A program made the position numbers and the translations under genes. Below the pieces are notes generated by a model. The model saw nothing but the letters and a program-made list of their open reading frames with translations. It was not told the DNA's origin and ran no database searches. Below are positions 42,992 through 51,984 of a stretch of 60,758 nt of DNA, piece after piece. Source of the DNA: JAILLW01 sp045640525 (GTDB lineage Bacteria > Bacillota > Clostridia > Lachnospirales > Lachnospiraceae); contig JAZUFE010000039.1 of NCBI GenBank assembly GCA_045640525.1, positions 1-60,758 on the forward strand, written 5' to 3'. Every line of letters begins with the position of its first letter. Positions within the stretch are counted from its first letter, which is position 1.

Positions 42992-44767
42992 ATGTACTAT
43001 TCGGATGAACTGATTGAAGAAGTTCGCTCCAAGAATGATATTGTCGATGTGGTGGGGCGATATGTAAAAATACAAAAAAAAGGAGGCAGCTACTTTGGCC
43101 TGTGTCCTTTTCATAATGAGAAGTCTGCCTCATTTTCGGTTTCGCAAAGTAAACAAATGTATTACTGTTTCGGATGCGGAGCCGGCGGGAATGTGTTCAC
43201 ATTTGTAATGAACTATGAGAACTATTCGTTCCAGGAGGCAATACAGATGTTGGCAGAACGAGCCGGAGTAGAGCTTCCGAAGATTGAGTATTCGGAAGAA
43301 GCCAAGAAGAAGGAAACCAAGCGAGCCCTTTTGCTGGAAGTGAACAAAGAGGCTGCCAAGTATTTCTTCTATCAATTGCGTGCTCCGCAAGGTGCCAAGG
43401 GACTTGAATACTTTAAAGAAAGAAAACTGTCGGAAGAGACGATGAAGAACTTTGGATTGGGTTATTCCAATGTTACTTCCGATGATTTGGTTAAATATCT
43501 TAAATCCAAAGGATATGACGATGCGATTATTGCCGAGTCGGGCCTGGCAACTCATGATGAGAAATACGGTTTTCATGATAAGTTTTGGAATCGTGTTATG
43601 TTTCCGATTCAGGATGTTAATCACAGAGTAATAGGCTTCGGGGGCAGGGTAATGGGAGACGGCAAACCCAAGTACCTCAATTCTCCCGAAACGATGATAT
43701 TTGATAAAAGCCGAAATTTGTACGGACTGAATTTCGCACGTTCTTCACGGCGTGAATATGTTATTTTGTGTGAAGGCTACATGGATGTTATAGCGATGCA
43801 TCAAGCGGGATTTAACTGTGCGGTGGCTTCCCTGGGAACGGCTTTTACAACAGGACAGGCCAATCTTTTAAGAAGATATGCCAAAGAAGTAATTTTGGCA
43901 TATGATTCGGACGGAGCCGGAACAAGTGCGGCGTTAAGAGCAATTGAGATACTTAAAGAGGTTGAACTTCCCGGAAAGGTATTAAGCCTTAAACCATATA
44001 AAGACCCGGACGAGTTTATTAAAAATCTCGGATGCGAAGAATTCGAAGAGCGAATTAAGAATGCTGAAAACAGCTTTTTCTTTGAACTGCGCATTATGAG
44101 TGAAAAGTATAATCTTAACGATCCGGAATCCAAAACAGCGTTTCACAGACAGATTGCGCAAAAACTATGTGAGTTTACAGAAGAGGTTGAGCGCGACAAT
44201 TACATGGAAGCGGTTTCGGATAAGTACAATATAGCTTTCGATAACCTGAAAAAACTGGTTATGAAATATGCGGCACAAAGCGGAAATGTGGAGCCGGCTT
44301 ATCGGCCCAAGAGTGGGATTCAACCCAAAACAAATACCAAAGATAATCTGCTTAAACCGCAAAAGATGTTTTTGACATGGCTGGTTGAAGAACCGTATCT
44401 TTATCCCAAAATAAAGAAATACGTGACGGTGGCCGACTTTACCGAAGAAATATATCAAAAGGTAGCCGCAATGCTGTTTGCGGATTTGGAACAGGGTAAA
44501 GTAAATCCGGCAGCGATAGTCAGCCAGTTTAGCGAAGACGAAGATCAAAGAAAAGTAGCCGAAGTATTTAATACCAAAGTCGGTGAACTTAATGGCATTC
44601 AGGAAAAGGAAAAGGCATTTCACGATATCCTTTATGCCCTCAAGAAGAGTTCGTACGATTATTTCAGCGGTAAGCTGGGGTCTGATGTCAATGCACTAAA
44701 TCAAGTTATTCAGGGTAAAAAGGATCTGGAAGAAATTGCTAAAATACATATAACTATGGAGGAATAA
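42992..44767 (+). CDS. dnaG: DNA primase
   Basis: 591 residues, normal length. N-terminal CHC2 zinc finger (CPFHNEKSASFSVSQSKQMY then CFGCGAGG), the RNA polymerase domain with FWNRVMFPIQD and GFGGR, and TOPRIM with LCEGYMDVIAMHQ and AYDSDGAG. The C-terminal part for helicase contact follows. It makes RNA primers for replication. It is sandwiched between dgt and rpoD with 4-bp gaps, the usual macromolecular-synthesis operon minus the ribosomal gene. Confidence 0.96.
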   Translation: MYYSDELIEEVRSKNDIVDVVGRYVKIQKKGGSYFGLCPFHNEKSASFSVSQSKQMYYCFGCGAGGNVFTFVMNYENYSFQEAIQMLAERAGVELPKIEYSEEAKKKETKRALLLEVNKEAAKYFFYQLRAPQGAKGLEYFKERKLSEETMKNFGLGYSNVTSDDLVKYLKSKGYDDAIIAESGLATHDEKYGFHDKFWNRVMFPIQDVNHRVIGFGGRVMGDGKPKYLNSPETMIFDKSRNLYGLNFARSSRREYVILCEGYMDVIAMHQAGFNCAVASLGTAFTTGQANLLRRYAKEVILAYDSDGAGTSAALRAIEILKEVELPGKVLSLKPYKDPDEFIKNLGCEEFEERIKNAENSFFFELRIMSEKYNLNDPESKTAFHRQIAQKLCEFTEEVERDNYMEAVSDKYNIAFDNLKKLVMKYAAQSGNVEPAYRPKSGIQPKTNTKDNLLKPQKMFLTWLVEEPYLYPKIKKYVTVADFTEEIYQKVAAMLFADLEQGKVNPAAIVSQFSEDEDQRKVAEVFNTKVGELNGIQEKEKAFHDILYALKKSSYDYFSGKLGSDVNALNQVIQGKKDLEEIAKIHITMEE

Positions 44768-44771
44768 GAGC

Positions 44772-46157
44772 ATGCCACGCAAGAAGAAGGAAGAAATAAA
44801 GGAACAGATTAAAGAGAATATCGAAGAGATGGGTGAAATCATCGACGATTTCGATGATGACGTTGAGATTACCGAAGAAATTCCGGACATACCGGATATA
44901 CCGGACGATATAGGCGACGATCCGACTCCTATGGATGAGGCAACAATGGAGAAATTCAACGAAAAGTTGAAAGGAATTTTGAAGATTGCCAAGAAAAAGA
45001 AAATCGTTGACTACGATGAGGTGGTAGCTTATTTCGCAGATTTGAATCTCCCGGATGACCAGTTTGATAAGGTTATTGAGTATCTTGATCAAAACGGTAT
45101 AGATGTTTTGAAAATGTCGGAAGACGTTGACGATGATGAAGAAGAGATAATTCTTACGGAAGAGGATGAAGTTGATGTTGAGAACATCGACCTTTCGGTT
45201 CCGGAAGGTATCAGTATAGAAGACCCTGTAAGAATGTATCTTAAAGAAATAGGAAAGGTACCTCTTCTTTCGGCTGATGAGGAAATAGTCCTTGCCAAGA
45301 ACATGGAAAGAGGCGATGCCGCCGAGGAAGAACTTCCGAAGCTTGAAGAGGCATTGGCCAATACCAAGAAAAAGAAAGAGATTGCCGAGCTTGAGGCAAA
45401 AATTGCAGAAGCGAAGGAGGCTATCGAACTTGGTGAAGTCGCCAAGAAGAAACTTGCAGAAGCCAATCTTCGTTTGGTAGTTTCAATAGCCAAAAGGTAC
45501 GTGGGACGTGGAATGCTTTTCCTTGATTTGATTCAGGAAGGTAACCTTGGATTGATTAAGGCTGTAGAAAAATTTGATTATACCAAGGGATATAAATTCT
45601 CAACGTATGCTACATGGTGGATTCGTCAGGCAATTACGCGTGCAATTGCGGATCAGGCCAGAACAATACGAATTCCCGTTCATATGGTTGAGACAATCAA
45701 CAAATTGATAAGAGTATCGCGTCAGCTTCTTCAGGAACTCGGTCGTGAACCCCTTCCGGAAGAAATAGCAGCAGAAATGGATTTGCCGGTTGAACGTGTA
45801 AGAGAAATTCTTAAAATCAGTCAGGAACCCGTTTCATTGGAAACACCCATCGGTGAAGAAGAAGACTCTCATCTTGGCGACTTTATCCAGGATGATAATG
45901 TTCCGGTTCCGGCAGATGCCGCAGCATTTACACTGTTAAAGGAACAACTGGTTGAAGTTCTCGGAACATTGACCGAACGAGAGCAGAAAGTTTTGAGACT
46001 TCGTTTCGGTCTTGATGACGGAAGAGCGCGTACACTTGAAGAGGTTGGTGGCGAGTTCGGAGTAACAAGAGAAAGAATACGTCAGATTGAGGCCAAAGCA
46101 TTAAGAAAGCTTCGCCATCCGAGCCGTTCACGCAAACTGAAGGACTATTTGGACTAA
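44772..46157 (+). CDS. rpoD: Primary sigma factor (sigma-A/RpoD)
   Basis: 461 residues. An acidic N-terminal region (region 1.1) is followed by DPVRMYLKEIG (region 1.2), ANLRLVVSIAKRYVGRGM and DLIQEGNLGLIKAVEKFDY (region 2), TYATWWIRQAITRAI (2.3-2.4), region 3 with RVREILKISQEP, and region 4 helix-turn-helix with TLEEVGGEFGVTRERIRQIE. It directs RNA polymerase to -35/-10 promoters. It starts 4 bp after dnaG and ends 1 bp before trmK. Confidence 0.97.
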   Translation: MPRKKKEEIKEQIKENIEEMGEIIDDFDDDVEITEEIPDIPDIPDDIGDDPTPMDEATMEKFNEKLKGILKIAKKKKIVDYDEVVAYFADLNLPDDQFDKVIEYLDQNGIDVLKMSEDVDDDEEEIILTEEDEVDVENIDLSVPEGISIEDPVRMYLKEIGKVPLLSADEEIVLAKNMERGDAAEEELPKLEEALANTKKKKEIAELEAKIAEAKEAIELGEVAKKKLAEANLRLVVSIAKRYVGRGMLFLDLIQEGNLGLIKAVEKFDYTKGYKFSTYATWWIRQAITRAIADQARTIRIPVHMVETINKLIRVSRQLLQELGREPLPEEIAAEMDLPVERVREILKISQEPVSLETPIGEEEDSHLGDFIQDDNVPVPADAAAFTLLKEQLVEVLGTLTEREQKVLRLRFGLDDGRARTLEEVGGEFGVTRERIRQIEAKALRKLRHPSRSRKLKDYLD

Positions 46158-46158
46158 T

Positions 46159-46914
46159 ATGAATAAAACTCTTCCAATGTCAGAGCGAATGCTTGCGGTT
46201 GCAGATATGGTAACCCGGGGAAACCGAGTTTGCGATGTAGGATGCGATCATGGATATGTCAGTATATACCTGGTTGAACAGGGCATTTCTCCTATGGCGC
46301 TGGCGATGGACATCAATAAAGGACCGCTTGCTCTGGCGGACAAAAATATAAGAGAACGAGGTTTACATAACAAAATAGCGACACGCCTTTCGGACGGAAT
46401 TACCGAGTATACCAAAGACGAGGCGGATACTCTCCTTATTGCAGGAATGGGAGGACCGCTGATTTGCAGTATTCTTTCCAAAGACAGGGAACTTACACAT
46501 TCATTTAAAGAATTGGTTTTGTCACCGCAATCGGAAATTATGGAAACAAGGATATTTTTATCGCAGGAAGGATATCGAATTGTTGATGAAAATATGGTGT
46601 ATGAGGATGACAAATACTATGTGATAATCAAGTGTGTGCATACCGATTGTACCGCTGATACGGATGCGACAAAGCAACTGCAGCTTAGCAAAGCTCAGGC
46701 CAAATTCGGACCGGTACTTATTGCCAAACAGCATCCTGTATTGGAGCAGTATTTGATACACGAGAGAACAAAGACAGATAATGTATTATGTAAACTAAAA
46801 AGACAACTTGAAATTGCCGATGAAAATTCGGAAGAAAGAATAAAGGCAAGAATTGAAGAATTAAGCGAAGAAGCAGAAATGATAAAACAGACTTTAACTC
46901 AATGGGGTGAGTAA
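46159..46914 (+). CDS. trmK: tRNA (adenine22-N1)-methyltransferase
   Basis: 251 residues. VCDVGCDHGYVSIYL at about 23-37 is the SAM-binding motif I, DTLLIAGMGGPLI the motif IV region, and SPQSEIMETRIFL follows, as in TrmK/YqfN proteins. The C-terminal ~50 residues are a coiled coil. It methylates N1 of A22 in tRNAs and usually lies behind rpoD in Firmicutes, as here. Start is 1 bp after the rpoD stop. Confidence 0.9.
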   Translation: MNKTLPMSERMLAVADMVTRGNRVCDVGCDHGYVSIYLVEQGISPMALAMDINKGPLALADKNIRERGLHNKIATRLSDGITEYTKDEADTLLIAGMGGPLICSILSKDRELTHSFKELVLSPQSEIMETRIFLSQEGYRIVDENMVYEDDKYYVIIKCVHTDCTADTDATKQLQLSKAQAKFGPVLIAKQHPVLEQYLIHERTKTDNVLCKLKRQLEIADENSEERIKARIEELSEEAEMIKQTLTQWGE

Positions 46915-46927
46915 AGAAGGAGGTTAT

Positions 46928-48589
46928 ATGGCAAAACTGATTATTGAAGGTGTAGAAAGAGAGTATGACGACGGAACCAAATTTGAGTACGTTGCAGCGG
47001 ATTATCAGGCTAAGTACGAGAATCTTATTGCATTGGTGATTGAGAATAATAAGATTCGCGAATTGACCAAATCCGTAACCAAGGACGCAACAGTTGAATT
47101 CGTGACTTTGAAGGATACAATCGGTCATAAGGCATATGTTCGTACGGCTACGATGGTTTTGATTAAGGCAATGAAGGATATTCTTAAAGATGCATTGGAC
47201 AGAGTTCTTGTTGAGTATGCTATCGGAGAAGGATACTTCATTGATGTCAAATTTAAAGATTCCGACAGGGTTATTACCCAAGACGAGACTCTCAAGATTA
47301 AAGAACGTATGCAGGAGATAATAGATGCGGACAGACCTATTACCAAGCGCTCGTATCCCAAAGAAGACGCAATCAAGTTATTCAAAGAACATGGAATGAG
47401 CGATAAGGTTAAGCTTTTCTCATACAGAAGAAGTTCTTCAATCAATGTATATTGTTTGGATGATTATTATGATTATTACTACGGATATATGCTTCCGAGT
47501 ACCGGCTATGTTAAGTATTATGATCTGATGCAGTATGAAACAGGTGTAATGCTTCTTATCCCCAATCGTCATAATCCGTCAAAGATAGAGTTCTTCGAAC
47601 CTCGTGAGAAGCTTTTTGCAACTTTGCAAAGAGCTAATAAATGGGGTGAAATGATGGGAATCGAAAATGTCGGCGAGCTTAATGATAAGGTTTGCGACGG
47701 TTCCATTAATGATATGATATTGGTTGCCGAGGCCCTGCAGGAGCGAAGAATCAGCGAAATTGCCAAAGAAATAGTAGACAGGGGAAATGTTAAGTTTATA
47801 CTTATAGCCGGACCGTCATCTTCGGGTAAGACTTCATTCTCCCACAGATTGTCAATTCAACTGCGAACTTACGGAATGGTGCCTCATCCAATCGGAATGG
47901 ATGACTATTTCGTTGATCGTGAACTTACACCGCGTGATGAGAACGGTGATTATAACTTTGAATGTATTGAGGCAATAGATACGGATAAGTTTAATGCCGA
48001 CATGACGGGATTGTTGGCAGGAGAAGATGTAGAACTTCCTATCTTTAACTTTAAAACGGGACACAGAGAGCCGACGGGACGTCATATGCAACTCGGACCG
48101 GAAGATATTTTGGTTATAGAGGGAATCCATGGACTTAACCCCAAGACTTCCGAGAAACTTCCGGATGAAAGTAAGTTCAAAATCTTTATCAGTGCACTTA
48201 CGACATTGAATATAGACGACCACAACAGAATTCCGACAACCGATGCAAGATTACTTAGAAGACTTGTTCGTGATGCGCGTACAAGAGGAGCAAGTGCCAA
48301 GAGAACCATTTCAATGTGGCCGTCGGTAAGAAAGGGAGAGGAACAGAATATTTTCCCGTATCAGGAAACGGCTGATGTTATGTTCAATTCTGCAATGATA
48401 TACGAAATCGGTGCACTAAAACAGTATGCCGAGCCGCTGCTGTACAATATACACCCCGGTGAACCGGAGTATTTTGAGGCAAAGAGGATGTTGAAATTCC
48501 TGGAGTATTTCATAGGAATAGATGACCGACATGTACCAAACAATTCGATATGCAGAGAATTCGTAGGAGGAAGTTATTTCAACGTATAG
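46928..48589 (+). CDS. Nucleoside (uridine) kinase-like protein with ThrRS-like N-terminal domain
   Basis: 553 residues from the ATG at 46928, which has AAGGAGG 5 nt upstream; an earlier GTG at 46907 overlaps trmK without one. Residues ~1-60 look like a TGS domain and ~60-250 like the second additional domain of threonyl-tRNA synthetase. Residues ~290-550 form a uridine-kinase-type P-loop kinase with AGPSSSGKTSFSHRL and DDYFVDRELTPRDENG. This architecture is common in Clostridia, where it is annotated as nucleoside kinase; the real substrate is uncertain. It is the last gene of the dgt-dnaG-rpoD-trmK cluster. Confidence 0.85.
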   Translation: MAKLIIEGVEREYDDGTKFEYVAADYQAKYENLIALVIENNKIRELTKSVTKDATVEFVTLKDTIGHKAYVRTATMVLIKAMKDILKDALDRVLVEYAIGEGYFIDVKFKDSDRVITQDETLKIKERMQEIIDADRPITKRSYPKEDAIKLFKEHGMSDKVKLFSYRRSSSINVYCLDDYYDYYYGYMLPSTGYVKYYDLMQYETGVMLLIPNRHNPSKIEFFEPREKLFATLQRANKWGEMMGIENVGELNDKVCDGSINDMILVAEALQERRISEIAKEIVDRGNVKFILIAGPSSSGKTSFSHRLSIQLRTYGMVPHPIGMDDYFVDRELTPRDENGDYNFECIEAIDTDKFNADMTGLLAGEDVELPIFNFKTGHREPTGRHMQLGPEDILVIEGIHGLNPKTSEKLPDESKFKIFISALTTLNIDDHNRIPTTDARLLRRLVRDARTRGASAKRTISMWPSVRKGEEQNIFPYQETADVMFNSAMIYEIGALKQYAEPLLYNIHPGEPEYFEAKRMLKFLEYFIGIDDRHVPNNSICREFVGGSYFNV

Positions 48590-48640
48590 GTATCGAGATT
48601 ACTTGCTTGCAAGGGTTATTTTACATGCAGGCAAATGAAA

Positions 48641-48980
48641 TTTTGAGTGGAGCGAAGTGATCGCTGGTGTGTAAACACGAGAGGAAAGTCCGGGCTTCAT
48701 AGGGCAGGATGCCAGATAACGTCTGGAGGGGGTGACCCCATGACAAGTGCAACAGAAAATTACCGCCCGATTTTCGGGTAAGGGTGAAAAGGCGGTGTAA
48801 GAGACCACCGCACAGCTGGTAACAGTCTGTGGCGAATGTAAACTCCATCCGAAGCAAGACCAAGCAGGAACGATGAGGCTGCCCGTCGAGTTCCAGGTAG
48901 GTTGCTTGAGGCTGTCGGTGACGGCAGTCCTAGATAGATGATCACTCAAGACAGAACCCGGCTTAGTGCTCCACTCAAAT
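48641..48980 (+). ncRNA. rnpB: RNase P RNA
   Basis: The conserved core is plain: GAGGAAAGTCCGGGCTTCAT (48681-48700), then AGGGCAGGATGCCAGATAAC (48701-48720), ACAGAAAATTACCGCC, GGTGAAAAGGCGGTGTAAGA, and near the end GACAGAACCCGGCTTAG. The P1 helix is formed by TTTGAGTGGAGC at the start and GCTCCACTCAAA at the end, which sets the ends. It processes the 5' ends of tRNA precursors together with RnpA. It lies between the nucleoside kinase and a lipoprotein protease gene. Confidence 0.97.
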
Positions 48981-48993
48981 TATTTGGATTATT

Positions 48994-49683
48994 ATGAAAC
49001 ATAAATATAAATTTTGGATATCAATATTGAGCGCCTGCATTGTTATGTTAACCACTTGCGGGTGCTTTTGCATTACGAATACAGAACCGTCCCGTGAGGC
49101 AATATCGGAAATGATGCATTCGACGGTTCGAGTGATAACCGATTCGATAGTAGGATCGGGTATGATTTATGAAATTGAAGATGAGAATGTTCTCATAGTG
49201 ACAGCCGGACATGTTGCGGAAAATACATGTAAATGTCGCATTAGTTTCTATGATGATACACAGTGTGAAGGAACGGTAATTAAAAGTGATTCATCACCTG
49301 ACATAGCTTTAATTGAAGTTGCTTCATCGGCGCTTTCAAAGGAAACATCAGACGGTTTGGCTACGACCAAAAGTTATGGTAAGGCAGCCTCAAATGATGC
49401 CGGGAAGATTCCGAAAGATTTCTGGTGTGTTGTCCCTGAAGGAATGAAAAGCGGCCAAACCTTAATCAAAGGGACAGTTGAATCCAAAGAAGAGTATTTT
49501 TATGAATTGGATGCAACGCTTATGATGGGATACATGGAAGCTTATGAAGGCTACAGCGGAAGCCCGATGTTTGATGAATACGGGACAATAATCGGCATAA
49601 TAACAGCCGGCTCACAGGAGGGAATTGTGGCAGGTGTAGGGATGGATGAAATCCGTAATTGGTGTTCGAAGGTGTGCAAATGA
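48994..49683 (+). CDS. Trypsin-like serine protease lipoprotein
   Basis: 229 residues with signal sequence and lipobox-like LTTCGC. The protease core has VTAGHVAEN (His), SPDIALIEV (Asp) and GYSGSPMFDEYG (Ser), the S1 triad order, without a PDZ domain. It should act at the outer membrane face, perhaps in protein quality control. There is no good Shine-Dalgarno before the ATG, and the start is only 13 bp after the RNase P RNA, so expression may depend on read-through from rnpB. It is related in fold, not closely in sequence, to the FHA-protease at 16273. Confidence 0.78.
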   Translation: MKHKYKFWISILSACIVMLTTCGCFCITNTEPSREAISEMMHSTVRVITDSIVGSGMIYEIEDENVLIVTAGHVAENTCKCRISFYDDTQCEGTVIKSDSSPDIALIEVASSALSKETSDGLATTKSYGKAASNDAGKIPKDFWCVVPEGMKSGQTLIKGTVESKEEYFYELDATLMMGYMEAYEGYSGSPMFDEYGTIIGIITAGSQEGIVAGVGMDEIRNWCSKVCK

Positions 49684-49713
49684 ATTTTGATGGGCCCAAT
49701 CGCAACTTACCCC

Positions 49714-49742
49714 TTGACAACAGCTTGTTGAACGGCTAGAAT
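49714..49742 (+). promoter_or_regulatory. Strong sigma-A promoter for rpsT
   Basis: TTGACA at 49714-49719 and TAGAAT at 49737-49742 with a 17-bp spacer, the best consensus match in the window. A leader of about 75 nt precedes rpsT, where S20 autoregulation could act, though I see no defined structure. Confidence 0.8.
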
Positions 49743-49824
49743 GATACTCGTGTGTTTACATTAAACGAACCGTGTCTCCGGATTTAATGAAACATAGATG
49801 CAAATTCTATAGGAGGTGAATGAC

Positions 49825-50088
49825 ATGGCAAACATCAAATCTGCAAAGAAGAGAATTTTAGTTTCTGAAAGAAATGCTGAGAAGAACAAGGCCATCAAGA
49901 CAGGTGTTAAGACAGCTGTTAAGAAGGTTAGAGTTGCTGTTGAAGCAGGCGATAAGGCTGCAGCACAGGATGCTTTGGTATCTGCTACAAAGATTATCGA
50001 TAAGGCTTGTTCTAAGGGCGTTTATCATAAGAATACAGCAGCTAGAAAGGTTTCACGTCTTTCTGTAGCTGTTAATAAGATGGCTTAA
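49825..50088 (+). CDS. rpsT: 30S ribosomal protein S20
   Basis: 87 residues from the ATG at 49825; AGGAGG is 8 nt upstream. MANIKSAKKRILVSERN is the standard S20 start and the whole chain is Lys/Ala-rich helical. It binds 16S rRNA early in small-subunit assembly. Codon choice is that of a highly expressed gene. The strong promoter at 49714 and terminator at 50113 make it a separate unit, with some read-through to lepA likely. Confidence 0.96.
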   Translation: MANIKSAKKRILVSERNAEKNKAIKTGVKTAVKKVRVAVEAGDKAAAQDALVSATKIIDKACSKGVYHKNTAARKVSRLSVAVNKMA

Positions 50089-50112
50089 TTAAGCCAATAG
50101 TTTGATAGCAAA

Positions 50113-50150
50113 GGACCAATCCATACCGTCATGTGGATTGGTCCATTTTT
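50113..50150 (+). terminator. Intrinsic terminator after rpsT
   Basis: GGACCAATCCA at 50113-50123 pairs with TGGATTGGTCC at 50134-50144 and is followed by ATTTTTTAT. It lies 20 bp before the lepA start, so lepA depends on read-through or a promoter I cannot identify. Confidence 0.85.
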
Positions 50151-50169
50151 TATAGATGGAGAAATGATA

Positions 50170-51984
50170 ATGTCTTCTATTGACCAATCAAAGATACGTA
50201 ATTTTTGTATCGTTGCACATATTGATCACGGTAAGAGTACACTTGCCGACCGAATAATAGAAAAAACAGGATTACTTACCTCAAGAGAGATGCAGGCACA
50301 GGTTCTTGACAATATGGACTTGGAGCGTGAACGTGGAATTACAATCAAAGCCCAGTCGGTAAGAACTGTTTATCGTGCCCAGGATGGTGAAGAGTACATT
50401 CTTAACCTTATTGATACTCCCGGACATGTGGATTTCAATTATGAAGTTTCCAGGTCTTTGGCGGCCTGCGACGGGGCTATATTGGTGGTTGATGCGGCTC
50501 AGGGAATTGAAGCGCAGACACTTGCCAATGTATATTTGGCACTTGACCATGATCTTGAGGTTTTTCCGGTAATCAATAAGATAGATTTGCCGTCTGCAGA
50601 ACCGGATAGGGTCAAAAATGAGATAGAAGATGTAATAGGATTGGAAGCTCAGGATGCACCTTTGATTTCTGCCAAGAATGGTATAGGCATCGAGGAAGTA
50701 CTTGAGGCGATAGTGCATAAAATACCGGCACCGAAGGGCGATATCAATAAACCTTTGAAGGCCCTTATATTTGATTCACTCTATGATTCATACAAAGGTG
50801 TCATTATATTTTGTCGACTTTTTGACGGAAGCGTCAAGAAGGGGACAAAGATAAAGATGATTGCAACGGGTGCTACGGCAGATGTTGTTGAAGTAGGAAC
50901 TTTCGGAGCAGGACAGTTTATTCCGTGCGAAGAATTGTCTGCCGGAATGGTAGGATATATAACCGCATCAATTAAGAACGTTCGAGATACGGCAGTGGGT
51001 GATACGGTAACGGATGCCGACAATATGTGTACGGAAGCCCTGCCGGGATATAAAAAGGTACAATCGATGGTATTTTGCGGTATGTATCCGGCGGACGGCG
51101 CGAAATATCCGGACCTTAGAGATGCACTTGAGAAACTTCAGCTTAACGATGCATCACTGACATATGAACCGGAAACATCGATTGCCCTGGGATTTGGTTT
51201 TAGATGTGGTTTCTTGGGATTGCTTCATCTTGAAATAATCCAGGAAAGGTTGGAACGTGAGTATAATCTTGATTTGGTAACTACCGCACCGGGTGTTATT
51301 TATCATGTATATAAAACGGACGGCGAAATGATTGAACTTACCAATCCAAGCAATTTGCCGGATCCTTCGCTTATAGAGTATATGGAAGAACCCATTGTCT
51401 CGGCCGAAATAATGGTTACCACGGAATTTATAGGTCCGATAATGGAATTGTGTCAGCAAAGAAGAGGACATTATTTGGGAATGGAGTACATTGAACAGAG
51501 CCGTGCTTTGCTTAAATACGAACTCCCGTTGAACGAAATAATTTATGATTTCTTTGACGCTCTTAAATCAAAATCAAGGGGCTATGCATCGTTTGATTAT
51601 GAACTTAAGGGTTATGAGAAATCAGAACTTGTTAAGCTTGATATATTGATTAATAAAGAAGAAGTTGATGCACTTTCGTTCATAGTTCATAAGGAAGGGG
51701 CTTATGAGCGCGGAAGAAAGATGTGCGAGAAACTTAAAGATGAAATCCCGCGACATTTGTTTGAAATTCCGATTCAGGCAGCTGTCGGTGGAAAGGTTAT
51801 AGCCAGAGAAACTATCAAAGCATTGAGAAAAGATGTTTTGGCCAAGTGCTATGGCGGTGATATTACCCGTAAGAAAAAGCTGTTGGAAAAGCAGAAGGAA
51901 GGAAAGAAGCGTATGCGTCAGTTCGGTAACGTTGAAATACCGCAACAGGCGTTTATGTCAGTGCTTAAACTTGACGAAGATTAG
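50170..51984 (+). CDS. lepA: Elongation factor 4 (translational GTPase LepA)
   Basis: 604 residues from the ATG at 50170 (GGAG 8 nt upstream), the usual length. GTPase motifs AHIDHGKSTL, the switch I region ERERGITIK, DTPGHVDF and NKIDLP are intact. The LepA-specific C-terminal domain contains GGDITRKKKLLEKQKEGKKR and ends with RQFGNVEIPQQAFMSVL. It acts on the ribosome, promoting proper elongation and subunit assembly. It overlaps the next gene, hemW, if that starts at the TTG at 51971. Confidence 0.96.
   Translation: MSSIDQSKIRNFCIVAHIDHGKSTLADRIIEKTGLLTSREMQAQVLDNMDLERERGITIKAQSVRTVYRAQDGEEYILNLIDTPGHVDFNYEVSRSLAACDGAILVVDAAQGIEAQTLANVYLALDHDLEVFPVINKIDLPSAEPDRVKNEIEDVIGLEAQDAPLISAKNGIGIEEVLEAIVHKIPAPKGDINKPLKALIFDSLYDSYKGVIIFCRLFDGSVKKGTKIKMIATGATADVVEVGTFGAGQFIPCEELSAGMVGYITASIKNVRDTAVGDTVTDADNMCTEALPGYKKVQSMVFCGMYPADGAKYPDLRDALEKLQLNDASLTYEPETSIALGFGFRCGFLGLLHLEIIQERLEREYNLDLVTTAPGVIYHVYKTDGEMIELTNPSNLPDPSLIEYMEEPIVSAEIMVTTEFIGPIMELCQQRRGHYLGMEYIEQSRALLKYELPLNEIIYDFFDALKSKSRGYASFDYELKGYEKSELVKLDILINKEEVDALSFIVHKEGAYERGRKMCEKLKDEIPRHLFEIPIQAAVGGKVIARETIKALRKDVLAKCYGGDITRKKKLLEKQKEGKKRMRQFGNVEIPQQAFMSVLKLDED

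Noticed and set aside
45089..45493. Ser/Ala-rich minus-strand open frame within rpoD
   Set aside because: Antisense of a Glu/Lys-rich coding segment of a certain gene.
49743..49824. Riboswitch or structured leader before rpsT
   Set aside because: Only about 80 nt with no convincing conserved structure; S20 leader control remains possible but unsupported.
51833..51970. Upstream extension of hemW to 51833
   Set aside because: The extra 46 residues are an out-of-frame reading of the lepA end; homology starts near TTG 51971.
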